From Colwellia sp. C2M11 (GTDB lineage: Bacteria > Pseudomonadota > Gammaproteobacteria > Enterobacterales > Alteromonadaceae): a stretch of DNA of 64,000 nt. Each line of letters starts with the position of its first letter. The stretch's first letter is position 1. The notes beneath the pieces were generated by a model. The model was not told where the DNA came from, ran no database searches, and saw only the letters and a list, made by a program, of their open reading frames with translations. This document shows positions 1 through 10,891 of the stretch, piece after piece. A program made the translations under genes and the position numbers. The stretch covers positions 56,294 through 120,293 of the forward strand of contig NZ_JAHKQD010000037.1 in the NCBI RefSeq assembly GCF_018860915.1, read 5' to 3'.

Positions 1-885
1 TTTTACCATTTTACTCAAGCCAATAAATTACAAGCGTTACAAGTATCATTCTCGGTTGACGATATGGAAAACTACTTCTCGCAATTAATGAAGGTTTTTT
101 CATCTACTTTTATAAATAAAATAAAACAAGAACAAGCGGTGAATTTATCACAAATAAAGAAACCTCTATTAACGCCAATTTTTATTGTTGGTCAGCCACG
201 TTCAGGATCTACTCTGTTAGAGCAAATGTTAATTAGTCATACTGATATTAACTCTGCCGGTGAATTACCTTTTTTAGCTGGAGATATTGCTCAGGGAGTT
301 TGGCAACTAACTAAACAAGAGTTTCCTCATGGGTGTGCACGTTTAACTGTGAAGCAGCGTGAGTCATTAGCTCACCATTATTTAACTAATATGCAAGCCT
401 TGGCACCCAAAGCTAAATTTATTATTGATAAAATGCCTGCAAACTATCAATCTATCGGGTTGATTAAAATGCTTTTTCCATATGCGAAAGTTATTCATAT
501 TTCTCGTGCAGTGAAAGATGTTAGTTGGTCCATATTCACTAATCATTTTGATGCACCCGAGCCTTATTTCTGTTCATTGTCTGAAATAGTTCTGTACCAT
601 AAAAACTATCAGCAAGTGATGTCTCATTGGCAGCAGGTGTTGCCAGAGTTTATTTATAATATAAGTTATGAAAGTCTTGTCGCATCTCCTAAAGAATCGC
701 TGACCAAGCTTTTGGGCTTTTGCTCATTAAGTTATCAAGAGGAGTGCTTAAGCTTTGAACACAAATCGCGTCATATTGATACGCTGAGTGATATACAATT
801 ACGTAATGGTTTAAAGAATAATATAGCTAAGGCGTGGTTACCTTACCAAAAATACCTTCCTGCTTGTTTTAATGAATTGTGTTAA
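1..885 (+). CDS. Sulfotransferase family protein, 5' end outside window
   Basis: The reading frame is open from the first base, so the first ATG (64) is probably internal and the N-terminus is lost beyond the window edge. The PAPS-binding loop PIFIVGQPRSGSTLLEQ near residue 38 after that ATG, and a later IIDKMPANY then VIHISRAVKDVSWS stretch, match the Sulfotransferase_3 type that transfers sulfate from PAPS. Residues encoded before base 64 (FYHFTQANKLQ) resemble the end of the TPR region found in TPR-sulfotransferase fusions of marine gammaproteobacteria, so the full protein is probably a TPR-sulfotransferase. The acceptor substrate cannot be told. It converges on the chemotaxis receptor gene across a shared terminator. 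Confidence 0.85.
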   Translation, partial: FYHFTQANKLQALQVSFSVDDMENYFSQLMKVFSSTFINKIKQEQAVNLSQIKKPLLTPIFIVGQPRSGSTLLEQMLISHTDINSAGELPFLAGDIAQGVWQLTKQEFPHGCARLTVKQRESLAHHYLTNMQALAPKAKFIIDKMPANYQSIGLIKMLFPYAKVIHISRAVKDVSWSIFTNHFDAPEPYFCSLSEIVLYHKNYQQVMSHWQQVLPEFIYNISYESLVASPKESLTKLLGFCSLSYQEECLSFEHKSRHIDTLSDIQLRNGLKNNIAKAWLPYQKYLPACFNELC

Positions 886-960
886 TTTCTGAGTGCCATT
901 GGCGAAGAAGATGAGCATTGATATGTTAGTTGAGCACGTTTGTGCAGCATTTTAAAATAA

Positions 961-994
961 AAAAGCCTGCATTATTTCCACAATGCAGGCTTTT
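961..994. terminator. Bidirectional intrinsic terminator
   Basis: Perfect 13-bp inverted repeat (961-973 with 982-994) around an 8-base loop, with A-run and T-run flanks, so it can work on both strands. It lies between the convergent sulfotransferase and chemotaxis receptor genes. Confidence 0.85.
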
Positions 995-1010
995 TACTAA
1001 TAAGCTTTGT

Positions 1011-3029
1011 TTATAATTTAAATTCTTGTACTGATTGTTGTAATTCTTCCGAAAGACGTGCAACTTCACTACTTGAGGCGGCTGTTTGTTGTGAGCCTGC
1101 AGTCGTTTGTTCAGCAATAGCAACGATTGACTCAAGGTTTTCACTGATTTCATGTGCAACAACATTTTGCTCTTCTGCAGCTGTCGCTATTTGTGAACTA
1201 CGATCATAAGCCTCATGTACCGCATGCGTAATTGTTTCTAGTGCTCGATCCGCTTCTTTAGATTGCGTTACACAATCACTCGCTTTAGCTTTACCTGTAT
1301 CCATAACAGATACTGCTTTTTCTGCACCTGACTGCAAAGATTCAATCATAGTGTGAATTTCTGCAGTAGACTCTTGTGTTCTACTCGCAAGCGTTCTAAC
1401 TTCATCAGCAACAACAGCAAAGCCTCGACCATGCTCACCGGCACGTGCAGCTTCAATAGCCGCATTTAAAGCAAGTAAGTTAGTTTGGTCGGCAATGGCA
1501 CGAATTACATCTAATATACCGCCAATAGAAGCGCTATCTTGTTGTAATTGGTTAATTACATGCGCAGCAGAGTCAACTTCTGTCGCCAGTTGTTCAATGG
1601 TTTCACGATTACGACCAGAAATTGTTTTGACTCGCTCTGCTTCATCATCGGCATGCTTAATTTCGTTAAGGGCATCATTAGCGCTAGATAAAACACTTTT
1701 AGCGGTGCTGCTCATTTCTGTGGTTGCTGTTGCGGCTTGTTCTACTTGGTTACGTTGCTCTTCTATTGCAACGGTACTTTCTGCTGTTACTGTTGATGTT
1801 TCTTCAGCTGCGGCAGCAAGTTGTGCTGAGCGGTTTACAATACCTTCGATAAGACTACGTAAACTATCAATAAGTACATTACAGTTTTTTGCTAAGAGCG
1901 CAAATTCGTCTTTACCTGTTTCATCTAGTTTTCGTGAAAGATCACCAGAAGATACTATATTTAGCATGTCATTTACACGACTTAGTGGGCGAGTAATACT
2001 TAGTAAGGTAAAACGTGCGATAACAAAAGCAATGATTATTGACACTATTGCAATAATAATAGTTTGTTTATTACCACTCTCTACCGAGCTTTTAACTAAT
2101 TTCCCTGAGGCTAGGGTTGCTTGATTTGCTAGTTCTACTTGCGTATCTAAAATCTTATTTGCGTGAATCGTGTCTTGCTCTAAAGCTGCTAACATGGCTT
2201 TGGCTTCGTGATTTGCAGTTAACTGAGATTTTTTATGAAATATAGTGCCTGCATCGGAGGAGAGTAATTCTTCTAGCTCACTAAAAGCATCTGATAACTC
2301 TTCTGCAATACTCTCCATATTGTTCATTGTTAACTCAGCTATAATTTCGTTTACTGAAGATTGAGCCCCTTCTAAACTAAACGAAATTTCACTTTCTATT
2401 AGGTCAGCAGTACTGTCTGAATTAATATCTCGATACTCTAAAGATGAAGATACAATAGCATTGAATTGATTTTCTAATTGTTCGCTTAAACTAATAGCGC
2501 GTTGTAATTTAGTTTCAGCTAACCGATGGTCAGCTAAGTCAAGTAATAATGTGACAGCATCATCAGCTTTGTCTTCTAAGTCACTGACTTTTTCTTTTAA
2601 TAACATGCTTTGTTCAATAGAAATTTTACGATTGCTGAAAACTGAAAGAGCATTTTTTTCAAGACTGCTAAATACCTGGGATACTTGATTTAAATTTCCC
2701 ATTAACTCATTTTCATTTTGCACTAATGCTTCTAATTGTTTAAATTCTGGCATGAATTGCGCATTTATCGCTCTATAGCGATTTAAGTTCTCTGCTAATA
2801 AATCAAGATCTGTTTGATAAAAACCTCTTAGTGTAGAGCTTTCCATTTTTTCTAATGCTAAAGCAAGTTTATTACTTCCTTTTAAGGTAGGAATAGCTAA
2901 TTGGTTTTGTTGTTGAGTAGAGTCGCTAATCGTATTCAAGTTAAGTAAGGAAATTACGCTGGTTAAAATCAGTAGAATTGAAATGATGGTAAAACCACCA
3001 ATTATTTTCATTGCTACAGTTAAATTCAT
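1011..3029 (-). CDS. Methyl-accepting chemotaxis protein
   Basis: Transmembrane chemoreceptor that senses a periplasmic signal and controls CheA through CheW. The order is: a transmembrane helix (about residues 7-31), a roughly 290-residue helical periplasmic domain, a second membrane helix (about 323-344), HAMP, then the cytoplasmic methyl-accepting coiled coil. The signalling tip is clear ([20 protein letters not shown], then [15 protein letters not shown]). The C-terminus (VQEFKL) lacks a CheR/CheB-tethering pentapeptide. I chose the ATG at 3029: it has GGTGG a few bases upstream, while an in-frame TTG at 3041 adds only four residues and has no ribosome site. Ligand unknown. A single-gene unit with no other chemotaxis genes nearby. 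Confidence 0.93.
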   Translation of the reverse strand: MNLTVAMKIIGGFTIISILLILTSVISLLNLNTISDSTQQQNQLAIPTLKGSNKLALALEKMESSTLRGFYQTDLDLLAENLNRYRAINAQFMPEFKQLEALVQNENELMGNLNQVSQVFSSLEKNALSVFSNRKISIEQSMLLKEKVSDLEDKADDAVTLLLDLADHRLAETKLQRAISLSEQLENQFNAIVSSSLEYRDINSDSTADLIESEISFSLEGAQSSVNEIIAELTMNNMESIAEELSDAFSELEELLSSDAGTIFHKKSQLTANHEAKAMLAALEQDTIHANKILDTQVELANQATLASGKLVKSSVESGNKQTIIIAIVSIIIAFVIARFTLLSITRPLSRVNDMLNIVSSGDLSRKLDETGKDEFALLAKNCNVLIDSLRSLIEGIVNRSAQLAAAAEETSTVTAESTVAIEEQRNQVEQAATATTEMSSTAKSVLSSANDALNEIKHADDEAERVKTISGRNRETIEQLATEVDSAAHVINQLQQDSASIGGILDVIRAIADQTNLLALNAAIEAARAGEHGRGFAVVADEVRTLASRTQESTAEIHTMIESLQSGAEKAVSVMDTGKAKASDCVTQSKEADRALETITHAVHEAYDRSSQIATAAEEQNVVAHEISENLESIVAIAEQTTAGSQQTAASSSEVARLSEELQQSVQEFKL

Positions 3030-3291
3030 ATATACCACCAATTAGTTTGAATAAAATCATTAGTTAAAGATTAGGAAGCTCTCTATCTAACAATGATTAT
3101 GTTGTATTATTTCACTTCATTATTTTGAGTTAATGTTAAATTAGTACGGCTTCGGCATAAACTTTTAAGCAGAGCATTTTGTTTATAGAGACCGTAATTC
3201 TTGCTCATTTTTAAAAGGCATATTGATAATAAGCATCATCAATTAATTCAGTATATCAAGGTATTAAACTTTTTCACCCCTAAAATGAGTT

Positions 3292-4143
3292 TTATTTAGC
3301 TGATTTTAGGTGAGATTGCTCTATAAAGGTTTTTTTATCGTGCCAACGTAGCATTGTTAAATGTTTTCCCCAAACACAACCCGTATCTAATGCATAAACA
3401 TTAGGTACTGAGCAGTTGCCCATAAGTGCAGCCCAATGGCCAAAAACCCAAGTGCTTTTTTTTATTGTTGGTGATATTTCGTACCAAGGTAATAAAGTTT
3501 CTTGTTTTTTTTCAGTCGAGTCAAGTTTTGAAGTGAGTGTTGCGGGTGCCGATTTATTATAAAATTCTAATCGCTTATCGGGATAGCAGTACCGCATTCG
3601 GGTAAATGAATTTATAGTATAGCGAAATTTTTCTTCTGCTGTTTTTGCCTGTTGCCAATCATCAGGCTGCTCACCATACATAGCAGACAGCCAGTAATTT
3701 CTTGTGACAGCACTAAGTTTCATTTGAGCGAAATTTGCTTGTGTTATTGCTTGCTGTAAGCTCCACTGAGGAGAAATCCCAGCGTGGCTCATATAAGCAT
3801 TATCATTACCAATTTGTTGTAGCAGTGGTTGTTGGGCTAGCCAGTTCATTAAATCATCAACATCATCAGCAGCGAGTAATGAAGTAAGTTTATCTTGTTC
3901 TTTTACTTTCTTAATACCAGCATATACGGCAAGCAGGTGTAGATCATGGTTACCCAGTACTACTTTTGCAGAATGTTTAAGTGACTTGACAAAACGAAGG
4001 GTTGCTAAAGAATCTGGGCCTCTAGCAACAAGGTCACCCGCTAAATAGAGTTGGTCAACTTCTTGATTAAAAGCAACTTTCTTTAATAGTGCCTTAAGTT
4101 CACTATAACATCCTTGAATGTCGCCAACTAAGTAAATTGCCAT
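3292..4143 (-). CDS. apaH: Bis(5'-nucleosyl)-tetraphosphatase, symmetrical
   Basis: Hydrolyses Ap4A to two ADP in the cytosol, limiting alarmone dinucleotides and Np4-capped RNA. All calcineurin-type metallophosphatase motifs are present: GDIQGCYSEL at the N-terminus, GDLVARGPDS, and GNHDLH. The length of 283 residues matches the family. It is the last gene of the lptD-surA-pdxA-rsmA-apaH operon, 20 bases after the rsmA stop. The apaG gene that usually sits between them is absent. Confidence 0.96.
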   Translation of the reverse strand: MAIYLVGDIQGCYSELKALLKKVAFNQEVDQLYLAGDLVARGPDSLATLRFVKSLKHSAKVVLGNHDLHLLAVYAGIKKVKEQDKLTSLLAADDVDDLMNWLAQQPLLQQIGNDNAYMSHAGISPQWSLQQAITQANFAQMKLSAVTRNYWLSAMYGEQPDDWQQAKTAEEKFRYTINSFTRMRYCYPDKRLEFYNKSAPATLTSKLDSTEKKQETLLPWYEISPTIKKSTWVFGHWAALMGNCSVPNVYALDTGCVWGKHLTMLRWHDKKTFIEQSHLKSAK

Positions 4144-4163
4144 TTAACGGTTCTCTTTAATAA

Positions 4164-5051
4164 TTAAACTTGTTGATTCTCTCTATTTATTGCACGCCTA
4201 GACTGTTTTTTATTAGTTTTTTCAATCTCTTTCTCGGGAGGATTGTCCACAATGAAGTTAGCAAGCATAATAAAGTCATCTAGTGTTAAATTCTCAGGAC
4301 GAAGATTAGCGTCAATATTAAGGCTATCTAACTGTTCAACGCTAATTAATTTTTTAAAGCCGTTACGTATGGTTTTTCTACGCTGGTTAAAGGCTGCTAA
4401 ACATACAGTGTTAAGTGCCGTGATGTCTTTAACAGGATTTTTTATGGTTTTGTGTGGTATTAAACGCACAATAGCAGAGTCCACTTTAGGTGCAGGCTTA
4501 AAAGCCTCAGGACCTATTTCCATCACAGGAATAACTTGGCATTGATATTGTGTCATAATTGATAAACGGCCATACGCCTTACTATGAGGCTCTGCCGCCA
4601 TACGCTCGACCACTTCTTTTTGTAGCATGAAGTGCATATCTTTAACCTTATCTTTAAAGGTTAAAAGATGAAAGATTAATGGCGTAGAGATATTGTAGGG
4701 CAGGTTACCAAAAATCCGTAATGGGTTTTCTATTCCACTTTTACTTTGTGCTAACTGTGCAAAATCAAAATTTAATGCATCAGTTTCATATATGGTTAAA
4801 TGCGGTGCTAAGAAAGGATGATGGCGTAATCGATGCGCAAGATCTCTATCTAATTCTACTACAGATAATTTTTTGGCTCGCTCAACTACAGGCTCTGTTA
4901 GTGCGCCAAGCCCTGGACCAATTTCAATTAAATTCTCACCCGGCTCAGGGTTAATTGCATCAATTATGTCGCTGATTACGGCGTCGTTATGAAGAAAATT
5001 TTGACCAAAGCGCTTTTTAGCTTGATGACCTAAGTGGGTTTTACTGTTCAT
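4164..5051 (-). CDS. rsmA: 16S rRNA dimethyladenosine transferase
   Basis: KsgA/RsmA dimethylates two adjacent adenines (A1518 and A1519 in E. coli numbering) near the 3' end of 16S rRNA, a late checkpoint in small-subunit assembly. Visible features are [11 protein letters not shown] at the N-terminus, the SAM-binding [15 protein letters not shown], and the catalytic FGNLPYNIS motif of the Rossmann methyltransferase. The protein is 295 residues, with a basic, polar tail after about residue 270 that is longer than in E. coli. It lies 21 bases after pdxA in the same operon. Confidence 0.96.
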   Translation of the reverse strand: MNSKTHLGHQAKKRFGQNFLHNDAVISDIIDAINPEPGENLIEIGPGLGALTEPVVERAKKLSVVELDRDLAHRLRHHPFLAPHLTIYETDALNFDFAQLAQSKSGIENPLRIFGNLPYNISTPLIFHLLTFKDKVKDMHFMLQKEVVERMAAEPHSKAYGRLSIMTQYQCQVIPVMEIGPEAFKPAPKVDSAIVRLIPHKTIKNPVKDITALNTVCLAAFNQRRKTIRNGFKKLISVEQLDSLNIDANLRPENLTLDDFIMLANFIVDNPPEKEIEKTNKKQSRRAINRENQQV

Positions 5052-5072
5052 AAATATTCTCTAGTTGTCAGG

Positions 5073-6065
5073 CTATCCAGCACGGCTTGCTACTTCGACT
5101 AAATGAATAGCCGTTTTCATTGCTTCCATCATACTACCGGCATCAGCATCGCCTATACCTGCAAGCTCAAGTGCGGTACCGTGATCAACAGAAGTACGAA
5201 TAAAAGGTAAACCTAACGTTATATTCACCGATGAGCCAAAACCTTTGTACTTTAATACAGGTAAGCCTTGATCATGGTACATGGTTAAAATGGCATCAGC
5301 ATCATTTAGGTATTTTTCATGGAAAATAGTATCAGCGGGTAAAGGCCCAATAATATTCATACCTTCCTCTCTAAGCTCAGCAAAAGCAGGCTCCATTACG
5401 TCAATTTCTTCACGCCCTAAATGTCCGTCTTCACCTGCATGAGGGTTTATACCACAGGCATAGATTTTTGGTGATGCGATACCAAATTTACTTTTTAAAT
5501 CTTGATGAAGAATACGAGTTACTTTCTGCAAACGTTCAAATGTGATTGCTTTAGATACATAGGCCAAAGGAATATGTGTTGTTACTAAAGCGACACGTAG
5601 ACCCTCAGTTGCCAGCATCATTACCACGTCAGTACAATTAGCTTGGTTGGCAAAGTACTCTGTGTGGCCACTAAAAGGTACGCCAGCTTTATTAATCAAG
5701 CCTTTGTGGACAGGGCCGGTAACAATAGCATCAAATTCACCTGATATGTTTTTCTCGCTTGCTATCCTTAAAGTCTCGACAACATAAGCACCATTTTCTG
5801 TATCAAGAGTACCTGCAATTGCAGGAGCTCCTAAGGGGATATCTACAATAGTTAAGGTACTTTTAGCTTGAGGTGCTGCTTTTGCGTTAGCATCATAATC
5901 AATCAGTGTAATAGGTAAATTAAGCTGTTTAGCACGTTGTTCCATTAATGCTTTCGACGCAATAACAACAACTTGTGTAGGCCAAGGTTGCTGAGCAATT
6001 TTAAGCACTAAATCAGGACCAATACCAGCAGGTTCACCGGGTGTAATAGCAATGCGTTTAGTCAT
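5073..6065 (-). CDS. pdxA: 4-hydroxythreonine-4-phosphate dehydrogenase
   Basis: NAD-dependent enzyme of the DXP-dependent pyridoxal-5'-phosphate pathway. It oxidises 4-phosphohydroxy-threonine, giving the aminoacetone phosphate used by PdxJ. It begins [17 protein letters not shown], and the metal-binding histidines lie in [18 protein letters not shown] and [15 protein letters not shown]. The 330-residue length is typical. The ATG comes 2 bases after the surA stop, and its ribosome site (AGGA) lies inside the end of surA, so the two are probably translationally coupled. Confidence 0.96.
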   Translation of the reverse strand: MTKRIAITPGEPAGIGPDLVLKIAQQPWPTQVVVIASKALMEQRAKQLNLPITLIDYDANAKAAPQAKSTLTIVDIPLGAPAIAGTLDTENGAYVVETLRIASEKNISGEFDAIVTGPVHKGLINKAGVPFSGHTEYFANQANCTDVVMMLATEGLRVALVTTHIPLAYVSKAITFERLQKVTRILHQDLKSKFGIASPKIYACGINPHAGEDGHLGREEIDVMEPAFAELREEGMNIIGPLPADTIFHEKYLNDADAILTMYHDQGLPVLKYKGFGSSVNITLGLPFIRTSVDHGTALELAGIGDADAGSMMEAMKTAIHLVEVASRAG

Positions 6066-6067
6066 GC

Positions 6068-7375
6068 TTATTTATCCTGTTCAAAAATTTCAATGTAAGC
6101 TTCATCGCGAGTTTCTTTCATCCAACGCGCTTCTTCAAGGGCAAATTTACGACTATGAAGAATTTGATAGGCTCGGTTTTGATTCATTTGTGAAGTAGCA
6201 TCAACCATACGACGATCATTTAATTGAATAATATGCCAACCAAATGAAGAGCGAAATGGTTTGTGGTATTCACCAGGTTGCATAGTAGCGAGTGCTTCTT
6301 TAAATGCAGGGTCATAGCTTTTTGGATCAGCCCAACCTAGATCACCGCCACGAACTGAGGTTGGCCCCTCAGAAAATTCTTTAGCTGCTTCAGCAAAGGT
6401 TTGTTCACCCGCTTTAATTTTATCTAGTATTGCTTGAAGTTGTGCTTCTGCTTTTTCTTCACTTAAAATAATAGATGGTTTTATTAATATATGGCTAGCT
6501 TTAACTTCTTCAACTTCTACTATTTGACGACCACGAATATCAAGTATTTTAACAATACTAAAACCTAAACCTGTACGAATAGGGCCCACAACAGTGCCTT
6601 TATCTTTTCCTGCGATTAATTCAGAAAAAAGTGTTGGCATTTCATTAATGTTTTTCCAACCTAAATCACCACCGGCGAGGGCATTAGCACCACCTGATGA
6701 AGCAATAGCAATTTTTTTGAAATCAGAGCCATTGTTTAGTAATTCAATTACTTTATCGGCACGTTCTTTATTTGAATTCAACTCTGCCTGAGTTGGATCA
6801 GAAGGGAATTCTATTAATATATGTCCAAGATTATATTCAACATCATTGGTGGTTTGCTCTTTCATTAATTCTAATAAGTTAGCAACTTCTTGCGGAGCTA
6901 TATGAATACGACGTTGCACACTATTACGACGGACTTCACCAGAAATTAATTCAGTACGAACGCTTTCACGATATTTTTCATAGTCAGTACCATCATTAAT
7001 AAGCGATTGACGAAATTGAGATAAGGTAAGTTTATTTTCCATCGCCATATTTGTGATTGTTTGATCTAATTGAGCATCACTGACTTGTACGCCCATACGT
7101 TCACCAATTTGTAAGGTTAAGCTATCATTGATTAGCTTATCCATCACTTGTGTGCGTAACGCATTGTTTGATGGGAGTGCTTGATTATTTTTTATTGCTT
7201 GCTGTTTAATATTCTCTAATAAACTTTGTACTTCAGATTCAAGTACAACACTACTGTTAACAATAGCAGCAACTTTGTCTAGTTGTTTTTCTTCGGCTTG
7301 TGCTATTGGTAAACTAGAATGAAGAACAGTGGTTAATATTAACGTTTTAAGTAAAAAAGTAGCTAAATTTTTCAT
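6068..7375 (-). CDS. surA: Periplasmic chaperone / peptidyl-prolyl isomerase SurA
   Basis: SurA carries unfolded outer-membrane proteins, LptD among them, through the periplasm to the Bam complex. The 435 residues start with a cleavable signal peptide (hydrophobic to about residue 27, ending AQA-EE). Then come the SurA N-terminal chaperone domain and two parvulin domains, the first around [12 protein letters not shown] and the second around [11 protein letters not shown] with GDLGWADP and FGWHIIQL. It lies directly downstream of lptD, one of its main clients, a conserved arrangement. Confidence 0.96.
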   Translation of the reverse strand: MKNLATFLLKTLILTTVLHSSLPIAQAEEKQLDKVAAIVNSSVVLESEVQSLLENIKQQAIKNNQALPSNNALRTQVMDKLINDSLTLQIGERMGVQVSDAQLDQTITNMAMENKLTLSQFRQSLINDGTDYEKYRESVRTELISGEVRRNSVQRRIHIAPQEVANLLELMKEQTTNDVEYNLGHILIEFPSDPTQAELNSNKERADKVIELLNNGSDFKKIAIASSGGANALAGGDLGWKNINEMPTLFSELIAGKDKGTVVGPIRTGLGFSIVKILDIRGRQIVEVEEVKASHILIKPSIILSEEKAEAQLQAILDKIKAGEQTFAEAAKEFSEGPTSVRGGDLGWADPKSYDPAFKEALATMQPGEYHKPFRSSFGWHIIQLNDRRMVDATSQMNQNRAYQILHSRKFALEEARWMKETRDEAYIEIFEQDK

Positions 7376-7421
7376 GAATTATTACATCTTGGTTATGGTG
7401 CATTATAAATTGTAATTATGT

Positions 7422-9821
7422 TTAGTTTTGTAAATAGTAAGGACGTTTATAGCCAAAAATACTTGAATTAAACATATCTTGTGTGCCAATGGTATCTTGC
7501 TTACCATCTAGCCCTTTTATGATGAACTGTAGCTCTAAACCACTATTAAATTCATCTCGATTTTCATTAGAAAATCCATCGTTTAAGTTTGAGTTTATAT
7601 GCCTATGGTACGCTATACGTACAGCCCAGCAACAACTTTCATATTGTATGCCTGTATAGCTTTCTATACTACGCTGCTCTTTTAAATCTTGTGTAACACG
7701 TCCGACAAAAGCCCAATCTCGATTAATTGCAACGTTTGCCAGTAATGACATTTGCTCTAAACTACTACCTGAGACATTACGAGTGTACCTATGGTTCAAT
7801 TGAACTGAATTATATTTATCAATTTGATAATTTACAGCCGCTTGACTCTTATTCGTGAAGTTATCAATCGTATTGTATTGTATATCACTACTCATTTGCC
7901 ACTTATGATTTAATCGATAAAATAAATTTGCAGCAACAGAAGATTGTTGCACACTTGGATCATTATCGCTATTAACGAGTATCTCATCGAAAGAATCACT
8001 CGTATTAATAGAGCTCAGATAGTCTAAAGAGTTAAGAGAATTAATAAAGTTAGCAGAGTTTTTACTTGATAAATATTGAATGCGACCAAGACTTAAACGA
8101 AAGACTTCTAAGTTTGACTCATTCAGAATTCGTGTAGTAATACCCCAAGTATATTGGTTCGCACTAGCGACTCGATCTAAACCACTATAACTTCTATCTC
8201 GGAACAAGCCATTAAAGTCGTCTTGTAAATTCGAGGTATCATATAACCCAATATCTGATTGATCTTTTTCTGGAATATACAAATACTGGATTTGAGGCTC
8301 TATTGTTTGAGTATAACTGCTGTTAAACAGTGATAATGTTCTATCAAAGTTCACACCGCCGTGGAAGCGTATTTTCGGCAATGTTCGGCTAACTGTTTCG
8401 CTTAACTCACTTCCCGCTTGAATATTATCTTGCTGGTAATAAGTATGCATTAACTTAAATTCTGAATTTAGGAACCAAGCAGGTGTCGAGTAAGGAAAAC
8501 TAACTCCGGCTTCAACATGATAGCGGTTTGCGTTTACTTGGTCATTGGTATCACTTTCAAAACTGGTTAACTCTGAGTATAACTCTAGTTGGCCAGATAA
8601 GCCTTGTTCAGAAAATAAAGTAAAGGGGTCTTGGGCTGAAATTTCAATATGTGGTAACGTTTTATAACTTGCTTGGTGATTACCTAATACTTCAAAATCT
8701 TGTAATTTCATTGTGGTTTGCCATTGCTCACCAAAATAAGATAATTCACCTATTTGATATAAGTAGGCATCATTTGAATTGTATTGATTAGAGCCAATAT
8801 CAATTAAATAATTTTCATCACTGATAGTGGTATAATCTACGTAAGCACGGAAATTATTAGAAAATGTTCCCACATGTTGGAATCTGGCAAGGTAGCGGGC
8901 AGAATTATCTGATTTAAGCTCGTTATCTCGGTGAAGATATTCTATATCAATATTGCCACTTTGCAGCCCTGATAAATAACGGAACTCTGTTTTTAATTGC
9001 GTACCACGCTTTGACATATAGCGAGGGGTAATAGTGGCATCCATATTAGGAGCAATATTCCAATAATATGGAGTTTCAATCTCTATTCCAGAGTTAGTTG
9101 TACTGCCAATTCTCGGGTATAAAAGGCCACTTTTTCGCTGGTCAGATACTGGAAATGTGAAATAAGGTAAGTATAAAACGGGTGTATCAAACAGTCTTAC
9201 TTGCGCATGATAAGCTTGACCTTCATTACCATCAGCAGATATTTTTATTTCTGAGGCTTTTATTTGCCAAGCAGGGCTATCCCCTATACAGGTTGTATAA
9301 GTTGAGCCAGCTAAACTTAGCCCTTCTTTTGAGCTTATTTGTAATTCGTTAGCACTACCATGACCAGGATTACCATAAAGTTGATACGCAGCATCAAGCA
9401 TTGTACTTTTTTGTTCTTTCTTGCTGGCATAAAGTTCACTTGCATGAATATCGATATTTTGATTTTGGTAGTGTATGTTGCCGGTGGCATTAAATGTCAT
9501 TAATAAACGATCAAAGTTAAGTTGATCTGCTTGTATCATTTGATTCTTATCAACAAGCGTAACGCCACCGCTGAAATTGGCAATTTGATCTTTCTCAATA
9601 CTGGCATAGCTAGATGTAATATTAATACTATCGTCAGTTATCTTTGGTCCATTGGTAACCATAGGAATATAAATTGGAATAGGACACTGGAGCTGAAATA
9701 ACTCATCTGTTTCGGAATCTACTTCACTATTTTTTTCAATAGTTGTTTCAGCTAACGTAGACATAGAAAATGTCATAGAAACAGAAGCAATAAAAATAAG
9801 GGATAATTGGAGAAAATGCAT
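7422..9821 (-). CDS. lptD: LPS-assembly protein LptD
   Basis: Outer-membrane beta-barrel that, with LptE, inserts lipopolysaccharide into the outer leaflet. A signal peptide (to about residue 24, ending LAE) is followed by an OstA/LptA-like beta-jellyroll domain (about 60-200) and a large barrel. The cysteines that form the inter-domain disulfides of E. coli LptD have counterparts: one early (QLQCPIP), one in YTTCIGDSP, and an adjacent pair near the C-terminus (ESCCWAVR). At 799 residues it is close to the usual size. It is the first gene of the operon, divergent from djlA across a palindromic region. No strong ribosome-binding site is visible before the ATG. Confidence 0.96.
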   Translation of the reverse strand: MHFLQLSLIFIASVSMTFSMSTLAETTIEKNSEVDSETDELFQLQCPIPIYIPMVTNGPKITDDSINITSSYASIEKDQIANFSGGVTLVDKNQMIQADQLNFDRLLMTFNATGNIHYQNQNIDIHASELYASKKEQKSTMLDAAYQLYGNPGHGSANELQISSKEGLSLAGSTYTTCIGDSPAWQIKASEIKISADGNEGQAYHAQVRLFDTPVLYLPYFTFPVSDQRKSGLLYPRIGSTTNSGIEIETPYYWNIAPNMDATITPRYMSKRGTQLKTEFRYLSGLQSGNIDIEYLHRDNELKSDNSARYLARFQHVGTFSNNFRAYVDYTTISDENYLIDIGSNQYNSNDAYLYQIGELSYFGEQWQTTMKLQDFEVLGNHQASYKTLPHIEISAQDPFTLFSEQGLSGQLELYSELTSFESDTNDQVNANRYHVEAGVSFPYSTPAWFLNSEFKLMHTYYQQDNIQAGSELSETVSRTLPKIRFHGGVNFDRTLSLFNSSYTQTIEPQIQYLYIPEKDQSDIGLYDTSNLQDDFNGLFRDRSYSGLDRVASANQYTWGITTRILNESNLEVFRLSLGRIQYLSSKNSANFINSLNSLDYLSSINTSDSFDEILVNSDNDPSVQQSSVAANLFYRLNHKWQMSSDIQYNTIDNFTNKSQAAVNYQIDKYNSVQLNHRYTRNVSGSSLEQMSLLANVAINRDWAFVGRVTQDLKEQRSIESYTGIQYESCCWAVRIAYHRHINSNLNDGFSNENRDEFNSGLELQFIIKGLDGKQDTIGTQDMFNSSIFGYKRPYYLQN

Positions 9822-9854
9822 TTATTTGTAAATGTTATCTTAAATATGCGCAAT

Positions 9855-9886
9855 GAAACGTATATGATATAGGAAATATACGTTTC
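9855..9886. repeat. Inverted repeat between lptD and djlA
   Basis: Perfect 11-bp arms (9855-9865 and 9876-9886; left arm GAAACGTATAT) around a 10-bp spacer, in the middle of the 118-bp divergent intergenic region. It could be an operator or a hairpin near the lptD transcription start. I see no protein-binding consensus I can name. Confidence 0.6.
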
Positions 9887-9939
9887 TAGCTACGAGAAGC
9901 AAGCAAATAGCACATAAAGTGTAGGAGAATGATTAAAAA

Positions 9940-10761
9940 ATGCGTATTTGGGGCAAAGTTTTAGGGTTTTTGTTTGGCTTTATGTTAAGTAAAAACTTAT
10001 TTGGTGCGTTATTAGGTGTCTGGCTAGGGCATATGTTTGACCGTGGACGCGGATTTGATTTTGATGGTGTTACAGGTGGAAAAGAAGATGACGTTGCTCG
10101 GCAAGCTGCTTTTTTTTACACAACATTTTCGGTTATGGGGCATGTTGCGAAGGCAAAAGGTAAGGTAACCAATCATGAAATAGCTTTTGCAAGTGCTTAC
10201 ATGGATAAACTTAATTTAACCAGTGAGTTACGTCAACAAGCACAAGATGCGTTTCGAGAAGGGAAAACCACAGGGTTTCCATTAGAAGATCGCCTAAGAA
10301 AGTTTAAGCGTATTTGTGGTAATCGTCATGATTTACGCTTGATGTTTTTAGAGATCCAAATTCAAGTCGCTTTCTCTGATGGTGATTTAGACGCCAAAGA
10401 ACGTGAAGTTTTACATACTACCGCTAAATTTTTAGGTTACTCAGCTCGTCAATTAGATAATTTACTTGAGATGATTATCGCCAGTGCCGCTTTTAATCAG
10501 CAATCAGGGCAAAGTTATCAGCAATTTAATGGTGAAAATGCACCAACTAGCGCAGGACAGTTAGATAATGCTTATAAAATTTTAGGAGTAAGTAAAGACG
10601 ATTCCAAAGGTGATATTAAAAAAGCTTATCGTAAGCTTATGTCTCAACATCACCCAGATAAGTTAATTGCTAAAGGATTGCCACCTGCAATGATGGAGGC
10701 AGCAAAAGAGAAGACGCAAGATATTCAAGCTGCGTACGATTTGATTTCAAAGCAGGCATAG
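9940..10761 (+). CDS. djlA: Co-chaperone DjlA (membrane-anchored J-domain protein)
   Basis: Inner-membrane DnaJ-like protein that stimulates DnaK; in E. coli it acts on envelope-stress (Rcs) signalling. It has an N-terminal glycine-rich transmembrane segment (about residues 6-30, FLFGFMLSKNLFGALLG), a TerB-like helical domain (about 50-180) and a C-terminal J domain (about 205-273) with YKILGVSKDD and the catalytic HHPDK tripeptide region. The 273 residues match the family. Its position opposite lptD and near rluA-rapA is the same as in E. coli. Confidence 0.95.
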   Translation: MRIWGKVLGFLFGFMLSKNLFGALLGVWLGHMFDRGRGFDFDGVTGGKEDDVARQAAFFYTTFSVMGHVAKAKGKVTNHEIAFASAYMDKLNLTSELRQQAQDAFREGKTTGFPLEDRLRKFKRICGNRHDLRLMFLEIQIQVAFSDGDLDAKEREVLHTTAKFLGYSARQLDNLLEMIIASAAFNQQSGQSYQQFNGENAPTSAGQLDNAYKILGVSKDDSKGDIKKAYRKLMSQHHPDKLIAKGLPPAMMEAAKEKTQDIQAAYDLISKQA

Positions 10762-10891
10762 TGAATTACTTATAGAACGCTTAGTCATCTGAACTCGATT
10801 TAAGCTATTTATGCAGCGGTCAGCTGTTTCTTGAGCAAATAAAGAAGTGCTCTCTGTTGGTCGTTTGAAGGAGAGTATTCTTTAGTTAACC

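Noticed and set aside
1495..2124. 209-codon open frame on the plus strand
   Set aside because: Lies wholly antisense to the chemotaxis receptor, whose domains are clear. Ser/Ala-rich composition is that of a shadow frame.
3140..3175. Possible sigma28 (FliA) promoter for the chemoreceptor on the minus strand
   Set aside because: TAAA and GCCG elements are present, but only about half of the -10 box matches and the spacing is off.
10762..10891. Gap between djlA and the DUF3530 gene as terminator or RNA gene
   Set aside because: No stem of more than a few base pairs with a T-run, and no tRNA-like fold.
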